Part shown: positions 1-7,778 of the stretch, piece by piece
How positions within the stretch are numbered: position 1 is the first letter of the stretch
How the letters are laid out: every line of letters starts with the position of its first letter
Assembly (NCBI GenBank): GCA_027491075.1
Contig: JAIXWX010000019.1
Coordinates: 97,792-161,791, forward strand
Reading direction: 5' to 3'
From: Flavobacteriales bacterium
GTDB lineage: Bacteria; Bacteroidota; Bacteroidia; Flavobacteriales_D; Sanyastnellaceae
Length of the DNA stretch: 64,000 nt
The notes under the pieces: model-generated
Database searches by the model: none
What the model was told of the DNA's origin: nothing
Seen by the model: only the letters and a program-made list of their open reading frames with translations
Translations under genes and position numbers: made by a program

Positions 1-1805
1 TCATGAAAAGAGCGAATGGTATCTTTCAAAGGAGTAGTTGAACCTGCATAAGTTTGTTCCAAACCATTCATATACCTCACGGACAAAAGGGTATGCGTAC
101 CCTTGCTGGCGAATTGCGGTCGATTCAAAGAGGTTCTTTCGTAAAAAGATTTGAATACAAATGCATCAAAAGTTGTTCTGTCTGCTGTATCCACCGAGAG
201 AAAATTCTGTGTTTGATAGTACTCGTCAAAGCTGTATAAATAAGAGGTATTAGCAACAAGCTTTCCCTTATTCCCAATAGGCATGGCCATCCCAAAGGTT
301 GCAGAACGCTCATTCATAAGAATGAATGAAGGTTTTACATCATCAAAAAATGTAGCCAATGACTTATAAAAGTCCCACCGATTTTGGGTAAAACTCGCAT
401 GGAGAGAAAAGGGAAAACTACCAGGAAAATCCCAACGTACATCACCATGTAAGGATGCATAGAATCTTCCAAAATAGCTATTTGCAGAAAGAGTCGCAGA
501 AGATCTGCCAAACAAATTGTAGCGCAGTCCTACAAAACCAGTATTTATGGAGCGAGAAGAGAAATTTCCTCCAAAAGAAATAAACAGATCACGTTCTCTC
601 TCGACATCTAAGCTCAAAGAAAAATCGGAGTTTTCTTTTCTATACTTTAATATTGGAAATATGGTCTTTATTTTATCATCATAAAACAATCTGAAATAGG
701 CAGTGCGCAAATCAGCGAGTGGAACAAGCATCTTCTTTCTTCCGATCATTTGCTTCACATAATAATCTTGGGTTTTCTTCAGACCAATAATTTGAACATC
801 TCCGACAATAAGAGGTTTAAACCTCTCTTTGAATGAATTTCTTAGACGTGATCTGTCTTCCTTGGAAACTCTTCTTTGTACACTTTGAAGAATTATACTC
901 ATAGAATCCAAGGTCGTCCTATAGCCTAAGTCTATTGCTTCTTCCCCACTTTCAAAATCGAAAGTTCCTATCCTTTCTGTGTTGGGTTCCACAATAATTA
1001 ATTCTTCACAAACATCTATGGTGTTATTTCTAAACAAAATCATGCTCTGTATTTGAGAGATGATATCTCCTTCCATGGGATCAACGCCTTCGCCAGAGAC
1101 GTTACAACCAATGATTACATCAGGCATAAATTCAGAGTACAACATGGATACCGGAAAGTTATCATAGATACCACCGTCAAAAAGCAGCATTCCATCTACC
1201 CTTCTCGGTGGAAGATAGAACGGATAAGTACTAGAAGCTCTTACAGCTACGTTCAGAGGACCATTTCTGAATATAACTTGTTGTTTATCTTTCACATTCG
1301 CTGCGATACACCGAAAAGGTATCATGAGGCTATCGAATTGATAGTTGGAAGCTTCATCCGCCTGAGCAAAGTTGGTCATCAAGTGCCAATCCATCTGCAC
1401 TGGATCGATCAGATTTGTTGGCAACGTAGATGTGATGAACGTCCCTTTTGAATACTTAATGGTCCCTATAGAAGCATCCATATCCGGTTGCTTGAAATAG
1501 AATGAGTAGTCTTCATTCAACTCACCAGTTACCATCTTGTAAAATTCTTCTGTTCTTACAAAAGAATCAATTTCTGCAACACTGTAACCCGAGGCATACA
1601 TAGCAGCTACAACGGAACCCATGCTCGTACCACAGATAAAATCAATAGGAATTTCATTTTCTTCCAGAGCTTTCAGAAAACCAACGTGAGCCAGCGCTGT
1701 AGCGCCTCCGCCGCTCAACACAACACCGACATTCTGTCCGGATGCTCCGCAATACAAAAGAGTCAATGAAAAAGCCAATAAAGTCCGTATCGTGATTCCT
1801 ATCAT
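1..1805 (-). CDS. Patatin-like phospholipase with C-terminal surface-antigen barrel (partial at window edge)
   Basis: This reading frame is absent from the ORF track because it runs off the window; I read it on the minus strand from an ATG at 1803-1805. The first ~24 residues (MIGITIRTLLAFSLTLLYCG) look like a Sec signal peptide. A patatin domain follows: glycine-rich oxyanion loop SGGGATA near residue 33, nucleophile elbow GTSMG near residue 60 and catalytic DGG near residue 208. That is the Ser-Asp dyad of patatin lipid acyl hydrolases. The sequence after ~residue 300 is rich in alternating aromatic beta strands and resembles the BamA/surface-antigen barrel that many Bacteroidota patatins carry. 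Expected location is the outer membrane, with the patatin domain acting on phospholipid. No in-frame stop was seen down to base 3, so the C terminus (probably ~150 residues) lies outside. The three short plus-strand ORFs here are shadows. Confidence 0.88.
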   Translation of the reverse strand, partial: MIGITIRTLLAFSLTLLYCGASGQNVGVVLSGGGATALAHVGFLKALEENEIPIDFICGTSMGSVVAAMYASGYSVAEIDSFVRTEEFYKMVTGELNEDYSFYFKQPDMDASIGTIKYSKGTFITSTLPTNLIDPVQMDWHLMTNFAQADEASNYQFDSLMIPFRCIAANVKDKQQVIFRNGPLNVAVRASSTYPFYLPPRRVDGMLLFDGGIYDNFPVSMLYSEFMPDVIIGCNVSGEGVDPMEGDIISQIQSMILFRNNTIDVCEELIIVEPNTERIGTFDFESGEEAIDLGYRTTLDSMSIILQSVQRRVSKEDRSRLRNSFKERFKPLIVGDVQIIGLKKTQDYYVKQMIGRKKMLVPLADLRTAYFRLFYDDKIKTIFPILKYRKENSDFSLSLDVERERDLFISFGGNFSSRSINTGFVGLRYNLFGRSSATLSANSYFGRFYASLHGDVRWDFPGSFPFSLHASFTQNRWDFYKSLATFFDDVKPSFILMNERSATFGMAMPIGNKGKLVANTSYLYSFDEYYQTQNFLSVDTADRTTFDAFVFKSFYERTSLNRPQFASKGTHTLLSVRYMNGLEQTYAGSTTPLKDTIRSFH

Positions 1806-1910
1806 TCTGACCCACAAAATAAAGGAATTCGCTCCCCCATTAAAACTAAATTACCATGAAAGTATCATTATTTGTGTTGAAACGGAACAGCACAAGGATG
1901 AATGGTAAGA

Positions 1911-2681
1911 TCAATGCAGCTCGTCCAAGTATTTAAATGCATACTTCAATCTACTTCCATACCAGCTAAACAATTCTCCGTCAACCAATAGTATTCTTGA
2001 CTGTGGCAAGATTTCTCTTAGCTCCTTCAAATGCTTTTCTTTGAAAGGAAACGGCTCACTGCTCAAGAATACAAAAGATGGGTTCGTAGCTATTAAATCC
2101 GCCATTTCGATCTCGGGATAACGCTCTAAATGCTCAAAGGCATTGCTCCACCCTCCCTCTTCCAACATTGCGTGGATAAAAGTAGAACGTCCTGCCACCA
2201 TTAAAGGATTGTTCCAAATAAGATAGGCTACCTCCCCTTTATGGGCAAACCTAGAAGAATAAACAGCCCTTTCCTGAGCAATTACTTCAGTTAACACTTC
2301 CGCCTTCTGTTCGGTTTGGGTGATTGTGCCAACATCCCGAATCATATGAAGCGCGTCATTCAAGCTATATATATCACTGATATATACAGGATATTTCTCC
2401 ATTAAGAATTCTATATCCTCTTTCGTGTTTTCTTCTTTATTGGCAATAATCAAATCTGGATTTAAAGCCGCAATTAGATCATGCTTTAATGTTTTAGTAC
2501 CACCAATAATTTTCTTTGATCGCCTCCACTCTTTTGGATGCACGCAAAACTTTGTAATCCCAACCACTCTATCATCCAAACCCAAATCATAGAGGAGCTC
2601 TGTTTGACTAGGAACAAGCGATACAATCCTTTCCGAATTTGGAATATCAATCCATCTGCCCGTTTGATCCTGAATTTTCAT
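1911..2681 (-). CDS. Helical-backbone metal/cobalamin receptor-like protein (BtuF-like) without signal peptide
   Basis: A 256-residue protein of the TroA/BtuF periplasmic-binding superfamily. The N-terminal SERIVSLVPSQTELLYDLGL and NPDLIIANKE are typical of the first lobe. Family members normally capture vitamin B12 or iron chelates in the periplasm for an ABC importer. Here the protein starts directly with MKIQDQTGRWIDIP, with no signal peptide or lipobox, so it should be cytoplasmic unless it is moved by other means. The start lies 35 bases inside the end of the DNA ligase gene, so the two are probably translated from one mRNA. No BtuCD-like permease or ATPase is adjacent. The family assignment is good; the ligand is unknown. 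Confidence 0.85.
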   Translation of the reverse strand: MKIQDQTGRWIDIPNSERIVSLVPSQTELLYDLGLDDRVVGITKFCVHPKEWRRSKKIIGGTKTLKHDLIAALNPDLIIANKEENTKEDIEFLMEKYPVYISDIYSLNDALHMIRDVGTITQTEQKAEVLTEVIAQERAVYSSRFAHKGEVAYLIWNNPLMVAGRSTFIHAMLEEGGWSNAFEHLERYPEIEMADLIATNPSFVFLSSEPFPFKEKHLKELREILPQSRILLVDGELFSWYGSRLKYAFKYLDELH

Positions 2682-4263
2682 GTTGAATATAATCCAATAA
2701 ATTGTATAAATCTTCCTTGGTATTGGCCTCTTTTGCGGGCTTATCCTTACGCCATCGATGTATTCGTGGAAACCTCAATGCTATTCCACTCTTATGTCTG
2801 CTGGATCGTTGAAGACCCTCAAATGCGATTTCAAAAACAAGCTCTGGCTTTACAGATCTGACAGGACCAAATTTATCTAAGGTATTCCTTTTCACAAAAT
2901 CATCCACCTGCTTCATCTCCTCATCTGTCAAACCAGAATACGCTTTGGTAAAGGGTATCAATTGTTCTCCTTCCCAAACCGCAAAAGTAAAATCAGTGTA
3001 AAGATTGGATCTCCGCCCATGTCCACGCATAGCATAAATCATTACCGCATCGATGGTCATAGCATCCATCTTCCATTTCCACCAATCGCCTCTTTTTCTG
3101 CCTACTTTATATTCACTATTTCTCCTTTTCAACATCAAACCCTCGCAACTCATCGATCTAGACCTACTTCTTATTTCTTTCAATTCGCTCCAATCATTCG
3201 CTTTTACTTCTTCGGAAAAAACAATGCACCCCAATCCCAAATTCTGTATAAACTCCTTTAGTAATTTCCTCCTTTCTGAAAGAGGAAACGCTCTTAAATC
3301 CTTGCCTTCGCTTTCTAATAGATCATAAGCAATAAAACCTACCGGCGCTGACTGTAGAATGCTGGCGGAAACCTTTTTCCGTCCAATTCGCGTTTGAAGT
3401 AAAGCAAAGGGGAGGACATCCTTTCCATTAAAACAAACAATTTCTCCATCAATAACAAAGTTTAAATTGGTATTTTCTAGAAAACGAAACTCTGGAAATT
3501 TGTCCGTAACCAACTCTTCTCCCCTGCTCCAAATAGAGAGTATTCCGTTTCTTACCACAATTTGACCTCTTATCCCATCCCACTTTCTCTCTACAATCCA
3601 ATCCTCTACATTGCCCAAGTTCTCGGGTTCTTCCTCCAATGGATAAGCTAAATAAAACGGATAGGGCCTAATCAAATGTGCTTGCGCATGGTCTGAAAAC
3701 AACGTCTCCAGCGTGGTATTCAGCGGAGACCAATCTCCCATTAATTTATGCGCCACTTCCTCTGTTGACCGTTGAACAGACTGCGCTAGAGCACGAATCA
3801 CCAGTTGTGAAGAAACTCCCATTCGAAAGCCTCCTCCAATCAACTTATTGAATAGATATCGCTCTTCTCGGTTGAGACCATTCCAATGATTTAGAACATA
3901 AGCTTCTTTCTCTTCTTGTGGCTTCAATTTTAAGTGAGAAATTTCCGTCATCAATGCACTCAAAGACTTCTCAGGCAAACCGAATGATTGATCGGTAATT
4001 AAAGCAATCTTTTCTGACAAATCACCAACGATGTGATGAGATTCATCGACCAACCAATAAGGCAGTCCTGAAACCTCAGAAGCCAGCTCTTTGAGCCGAG
4101 TAGTAGGCAATGGCCTTGGTGGGCGTTTATCTAGGAGCAAAGCGATGCACCATAATTTATCTTCGGGACTCGCTTCTTGAAAATAACCAATTAGTGCCGC
4201 TACTTTAGCATTAGTGGAAGTTGTCTGATCCAAATTGCGATATAGCTGCACAAAGTCTTTCAT
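2647..4263 (-). CDS. ATP-dependent DNA ligase (bacterial Lig associated with SNM1-like exonuclease)
   Basis: A 538-residue ATP-dependent DNA ligase. It has an N-terminal helical DNA-binding domain (residues ~1-200), an adenylation domain with the nucleophile motif ERKWDGIRG (lysine near residue 229), and later motifs including VIDGEIVCF, SCEGLMLKRR and WWKWK. An OB-fold domain closes the protein. It seals nicks in duplex DNA using ATP, in addition to the NAD ligase every bacterium has. Its start overlaps the exonuclease stop in an ATGA, a mark of translational coupling. In many bacteria this ligase travels with the exonuclease, an Lhr-type helicase and a metallophosphoesterase; neither of the last two is visible here. 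Confidence 0.93.
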   Translation of the reverse strand: MKDFVQLYRNLDQTTSTNAKVAALIGYFQEASPEDKLWCIALLLDKRPPRPLPTTRLKELASEVSGLPYWLVDESHHIVGDLSEKIALITDQSFGLPEKSLSALMTEISHLKLKPQEEKEAYVLNHWNGLNREERYLFNKLIGGGFRMGVSSQLVIRALAQSVQRSTEEVAHKLMGDWSPLNTTLETLFSDHAQAHLIRPYPFYLAYPLEEEPENLGNVEDWIVERKWDGIRGQIVVRNGILSIWSRGEELVTDKFPEFRFLENTNLNFVIDGEIVCFNGKDVLPFALLQTRIGRKKVSASILQSAPVGFIAYDLLESEGKDLRAFPLSERRKLLKEFIQNLGLGCIVFSEEVKANDWSELKEIRSRSRSMSCEGLMLKRRNSEYKVGRKRGDWWKWKMDAMTIDAVMIYAMRGHGRRSNLYTDFTFAVWEGEQLIPFTKAYSGLTDEEMKQVDDFVKRNTLDKFGPVRSVKPELVFEIAFEGLQRSSRHKSGIALRFPRIHRWRKDKPAKEANTKEDLYNLLDYIQHENSGSNGQMD

Positions 4264-5270
4264 GCAACTTCCTCCGTGTTCTTATCAATGGTCTCTCCTT
4301 CGAAAGCAGTAGATTCAGCTGTAGCCTGTATGCCAATTTCATTCAAGTACTTGGCAAATATGGGGGCGTATCCGTGTGTAACCGCCACTTTCTCCGCTTC
4401 TGAACTTTTTATGGCTGACAGCAATCCGTTCCAATCTGCATGATCTGACATTACAAATCCTCTATCCAAATTTCTTCTTCGTCTGGTACCTCTTAAAGCC
4501 ATCCAACCGCTGGCAGCGGCAGTAGATACGTCTTTAAACTTCTTAAGCCAAGCATCACTATCTGCTGATGGTGGGGCGATGACTAGAGCTTTGGACAACT
4601 CCTCGTTGCGAACATCCCGAGTTAAGAGTTCTGTGCTTCCAATCATAAGACCCGCATTCCGCAGTACTTCATTTGTATTTTCAACGGCTCCATGGCAATA
4701 AACTGGACCAATGTTTTCTAGACCTTGAATAACACGCTGCGCTTTGCCTAGAGCGTAACAAAAAAGAATAGATGTGACATTTAATGAAGCATTATTTCTC
4801 CACCAATCATTGATCTCTTTCAGTATTTCTTGATTCTCCTTCCAGTGATAAACGGGCAACCCAAAGGTGCTTTCCGTTATGAATCCATGACATTTTACCG
4901 ACTCAAACGGAGCTGATACACCATCCACATGTGTTTTATAATCCCCTGCTGCAACCCAAACCTCACCCTTGTATTCCACCCTTACTTGTGCAGAACCCGG
5001 AATATGTCCTGCTGGATGAAAGGAGACACTCACTCCATGGATATGCTGCTTGATACCATAATCCAAGGTCTCTAAAATGATAGATTGACCCAATCGATGC
5101 TTCATAACCTCACCCGTCAATGGAGTCGATAAATACGATTTCATTCCCCAGCGGGCATGATCACTATGGGCATGAGTAATTACCGCTCTTTCGCAGGGCA
5201 GCCACGGATCGATATAGAAATCACCAGGAGGACAATAGATTCCTCTATCTGTGAATTGGAGCAAAGACAT
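4260..5270 (-). CDS. Ligase-associated DNA exonuclease, metallo-beta-lactamase/beta-CASP (SNM1-like)
   Basis: A protein of the metallo-beta-lactamase fold with the zinc motif THAHSDHARWG near residue 35, further metal-ligand regions (FHPAGHIPGSAQ and VAAGDYKTH) and a late SDHADW. This matches the ligase-associated exonuclease family related to eukaryotic SNM1/Artemis and CPSF. The expected activity is trimming of DNA ends before the neighbouring ligase seals them. The track start is TTG at 5288; the ATG at 5268-5270 (MSLLQFTDRGIYCP) fits the family better. A possible -7 box (TATCTTGG, minus strand) lies just upstream. First gene of the exonuclease-ligase-BtuF-like operon, divergent from the histidine kinase. 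Confidence 0.9.
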   Translation of the reverse strand: MSLLQFTDRGIYCPPGDFYIDPWLPCERAVITHAHSDHARWGMKSYLSTPLTGEVMKHRLGQSIILETLDYGIKQHIHGVSVSFHPAGHIPGSAQVRVEYKGEVWVAAGDYKTHVDGVSAPFESVKCHGFITESTFGLPVYHWKENQEILKEINDWWRNNASLNVTSILFCYALGKAQRVIQGLENIGPVYCHGAVENTNEVLRNAGLMIGSTELLTRDVRNEELSKALVIAPPSADSDAWLKKFKDVSTAAASGWMALRGTRRRRNLDRGFVMSDHADWNGLLSAIKSSEAEKVAVTHGYAPIFAKYLNEIGIQATAESTAFEGETIDKNTEEVA

Positions 5271-5316
5271 ATGCTTATAAACCGCCAAGATAGGTGTATG
5301 TTTCTTAAGGAAAGTC

Positions 5317-5324
5317 TACCTTTG
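5317..5324 (+). promoter_or_regulatory. Bacteroidota -7 promoter box of histidine kinase/gpmI operon
   Basis: TACCTTTG matches the Bacteroidota -7 consensus TAnnTTTG. It ends 7 bases before the ATG of the histidine kinase, so the mRNA leader would be very short. I see no clear -33 TTG at the usual distance. Confidence 0.5.
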
Positions 5325-5331
5325 TCCTACC

Positions 5332-6270
5332 ATGGAAAAAAAGGAAAAAAGAACACTGTATATCCTCTATGTGCTGGGAATTTATATTCTTTTTCAGGCG
5401 GGATGGTGGGCGTATCACCTTGTGGAATTGAATAAAGAATTATATGAGTATAAAAGTATTCTAACAGGTGTAAATTTTGTAGAAACTTTTGACAAAAAAG
5501 TATGGATGATTATTGGCGAAGGAAGCATTTTTCTAATTCTTCTCGCTATTGGTTTTTGGCAAATAAAAAGAACTTTGACCAGAGAGTTGAAGCTGGCTCA
5601 GATGGAGAAAACATTCTTGTTATCTGTAACGCATGAACTTAAAACTCCTATTGCCGCTGTTAAACTCTTCTTAGAAACATTAAAAAGTAGAAAATTAGAA
5701 CCCGATCAAGAAAGAAAAATAGTAGAAGATGCCCTAAAAGAAAATAAGCGAATTGAACAGCTTTCTGAGAACATTCTATTAGCAACAAAACTAGATCAAA
5801 CCAAGAAATTCGAGTTTACAGAAAATGTAGAAATTAGTACTATCGCTCTTCAAACAGCCAAGCGTTTTCAATCTTATTGGCCCGACCGCAGTATCATCAC
5901 AAAAGTTGAAGACAATTTGTGTATTCCAGGAGATGTACAAATGATTCAAACAGTATTGTCAAACTTAGTTGAAAATGCCATAAAATACTCCAAACCCGAT
6001 GAAGCCATTGAGATACATCTCTCGAAATTGAACGATACGATTTCTTTGACCGTCGCCGATCAAGGCATGGGCATCCCAGCGGACGAACGTCAACGTGTTT
6101 TCACCAAATTCTATCGCATAGGTAACGAGAATACCAGAAAAACGAAAGGTACTGGCCTTGGATTATACATCATTAAAAACATCGTAAAATTGCACGGAGG
6201 AAGCATTGAGATCGTAGCAAATAATCCGAAAGGAAGTCGCTTCAACGTTTATTTTCCAATTCAAATTTAA
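5332..6270 (+). CDS. Two-transmembrane sensor histidine kinase
   Basis: A 312-residue membrane histidine kinase. TM1 is at about residues 8-28 and TM2 at 58-77, enclosing a short periplasmic loop of ~30 residues with no recognisable ligand domain. The dimerisation H-box SVTHELKTPIAAV places the phospho-acceptor at His101. The HATPase domain has N-box LVENAIKYS, G1 DQGMGIP and G2 GTGLGLYI. No HAMP domain is evident. No response regulator lies next to it in this window; the next gene, gpmI, starts 2 bases after its stop, so the two should be co-transcribed. The tiny periplasmic part suggests it senses the membrane or a partner protein; that is inference. Confidence 0.92.
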   Translation: MEKKEKRTLYILYVLGIYILFQAGWWAYHLVELNKELYEYKSILTGVNFVETFDKKVWMIIGEGSIFLILLAIGFWQIKRTLTRELKLAQMEKTFLLSVTHELKTPIAAVKLFLETLKSRKLEPDQERKIVEDALKENKRIEQLSENILLATKLDQTKKFEFTENVEISTIALQTAKRFQSYWPDRSIITKVEDNLCIPGDVQMIQTVLSNLVENAIKYSKPDEAIEIHLSKLNDTISLTVADQGMGIPADERQRVFTKFYRIGNENTRKTKGTGLGLYIIKNIVKLHGGSIEIVANNPKGSRFNVYFPIQI

Positions 6271-6272
6271 CA

Positions 6273-7778
6273 ATGAATAAAGTAGCACTTATCATACTCG
6301 ACGGTTGGGGACATGGAAGAAAGGATAGTAGCAATGCCATCTATAACGCAAATACCCCCTTTACAGATGGTCTGTATAAAAGCGTTCCTAATGCAGAGTT
6401 AAGAACTGACGGAGAGAACGTAGGTCTTCCTGAAGGCCAGATGGGAAACAGTGAAGTGGGACACACCAATATCGGCGCAGGTAGGGTAGTGTATCAAGAC
6501 TTGGTGCGCATCAACGTAGAAATCAGAGAACGCAATTTTTTTTCCCAACCTGTTATTCTAGATGCATTTAAATATGCTCGACAACATAACAAAAAAGTTC
6601 ACCTTGCAGGTCTTCTAAGCGATGGAGGAGTGCACTCCCATTTGGATCATTTGATTGCGCTCACTGAAATTGCAGCCACTTTTCCAGAAGTAAAAACTGC
6701 AATCCATGCATTCACAGACGGACGTGATACTGATCCTAAAAGTGCGCTTGGTTTTATCGCGTATTTCGAAAAAAATAAAAAAGGAGAAAATACCTCCATT
6801 GCATCTCTATGCGGTCGCTATTATGCAATGGATCGAGATAAACGTTGGGAAAGAGTAAAGAAGGCCTATGATTTAATGGTAAATGGCATGGGTGATGTCC
6901 ATCCAACCGCCATAAGTGCAGTTGAATCAGCCTATGCAAATGATATCACGGATGAGTTTATCGAACCGTGTATCATAGGATCTCCAACAACTGTTGAAAC
7001 TGGCGACGTTGTTATATGTTTCAACTATCGCACCGATCGTTGCAGAGAGATAACACAAGCGCTCTCTCAACAAGACTTTCCAGAGTTTCAAATGAAAAAA
7101 CTAGATCTGTACTATGTCACAATGACCAACTATGATGAGACATTTAACAATGTCAAGATCATTTATGACAAGGACAATCTATCTCAAACTTTAGGAGAAG
7201 TGATTTCTCAAGCGGGAGGGACACAAATAAGAATCGCCGAAACAGAAAAGTATCCACACGTTACCTTTTTCTTTAGCGGTGGGCGCGAAGCTATTTTTCC
7301 AGGTGAAACCCGAGCCATGGTGCCTTCTCCAAAAGTTGCTACGTACGACTTAATGCCTGAGATGAGTGCTCATGGAATTAAAGACAAGATCATCGAATTA
7401 ATAGAAACCAACCCAACAGATTTTATCTGTTTAAACTTTGCAAATCCAGATATGGTCGGCCATACAGGCGTTTTTGAAGCCATCGTTAAAGCTTGCGAAA
7501 CAACAGACGCTTGTTTAAGTGAAGTCGTCGAGGCAGGAACTGCAAAGGGCTACAGCTTTGTAATCATCGCAGACCACGGCAATGCCGACTTTGCAATGAA
7601 TGATGATGGAAGTCCAAACACTGCGCATACTACCAACCCAGTGCCTATTTGGATAATCGATAGCAGAGTGAAGGAAGTTAGATCAGGAATATTGGCCGAC
7701 GTAGCTCCAACGATTTTAGAATTAATGGGATTAAAAAAGCCCGTCGAAATGACGGGCTCTAGTCTTATTCACCTCTAA
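6273..7778 (+). CDS. gpmI: 2,3-bisphosphoglycerate-independent phosphoglycerate mutase
   Basis: 501 residues, the normal length for the cofactor-independent enzyme that interconverts 3- and 2-phosphoglycerate in glycolysis and gluconeogenesis. Visible features are the N-terminal metal site ILDGWGHG, the phosphoserine motif QMGNSEVGHTN (Ser60), the substrate loop AFTDGRDTDP, and the C-terminal manganese ligands in NPDMVGHTG, IADHGNAD and AHTTNPVP. It belongs to the alkaline phosphatase superfamily. It is the second gene of an operon with the histidine kinase. Its last 14 bases overlap the convergent surface-protein gene, and its final codons contain that gene's terminator hairpin. Confidence 0.97.
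   Translation: MNKVALIILDGWGHGRKDSSNAIYNANTPFTDGLYKSVPNAELRTDGENVGLPEGQMGNSEVGHTNIGAGRVVYQDLVRINVEIRERNFFSQPVILDAFKYARQHNKKVHLAGLLSDGGVHSHLDHLIALTEIAATFPEVKTAIHAFTDGRDTDPKSALGFIAYFEKNKKGENTSIASLCGRYYAMDRDKRWERVKKAYDLMVNGMGDVHPTAISAVESAYANDITDEFIEPCIIGSPTTVETGDVVICFNYRTDRCREITQALSQQDFPEFQMKKLDLYYVTMTNYDETFNNVKIIYDKDNLSQTLGEVISQAGGTQIRIAETEKYPHVTFFFSGGREAIFPGETRAMVPSPKVATYDLMPEMSAHGIKDKIIELIETNPTDFICLNFANPDMVGHTGVFEAIVKACETTDACLSEVVEAGTAKGYSFVIIADHGNADFAMNDDGSPNTAHTTNPVPIWIIDSRVKEVRSGILADVAPTILELMGLKKPVEMTGSSLIHL
7733..7758 (-). terminator. Rho-independent terminator lying inside the gpmI coding end
   Basis: A perfect 8-bp stem (AGCCCGTC / GACGGGCT) with a 5-base loop. On the minus strand it is followed directly by six T. 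It begins 6 bases after the stop codon of the minus-strand choice-of-anchor L gene and serves that gene, while on the plus strand the same bases encode the C-terminal part of GpmI. There is no T run on the plus side, so it acts in one direction. Confidence 0.85.

Noticed and set aside
1053-1451. 132-aa plus-strand ORF at the left edge
   Set aside because: Opposite the patatin gene, whose catalytic motifs are clear in the minus-strand frame.
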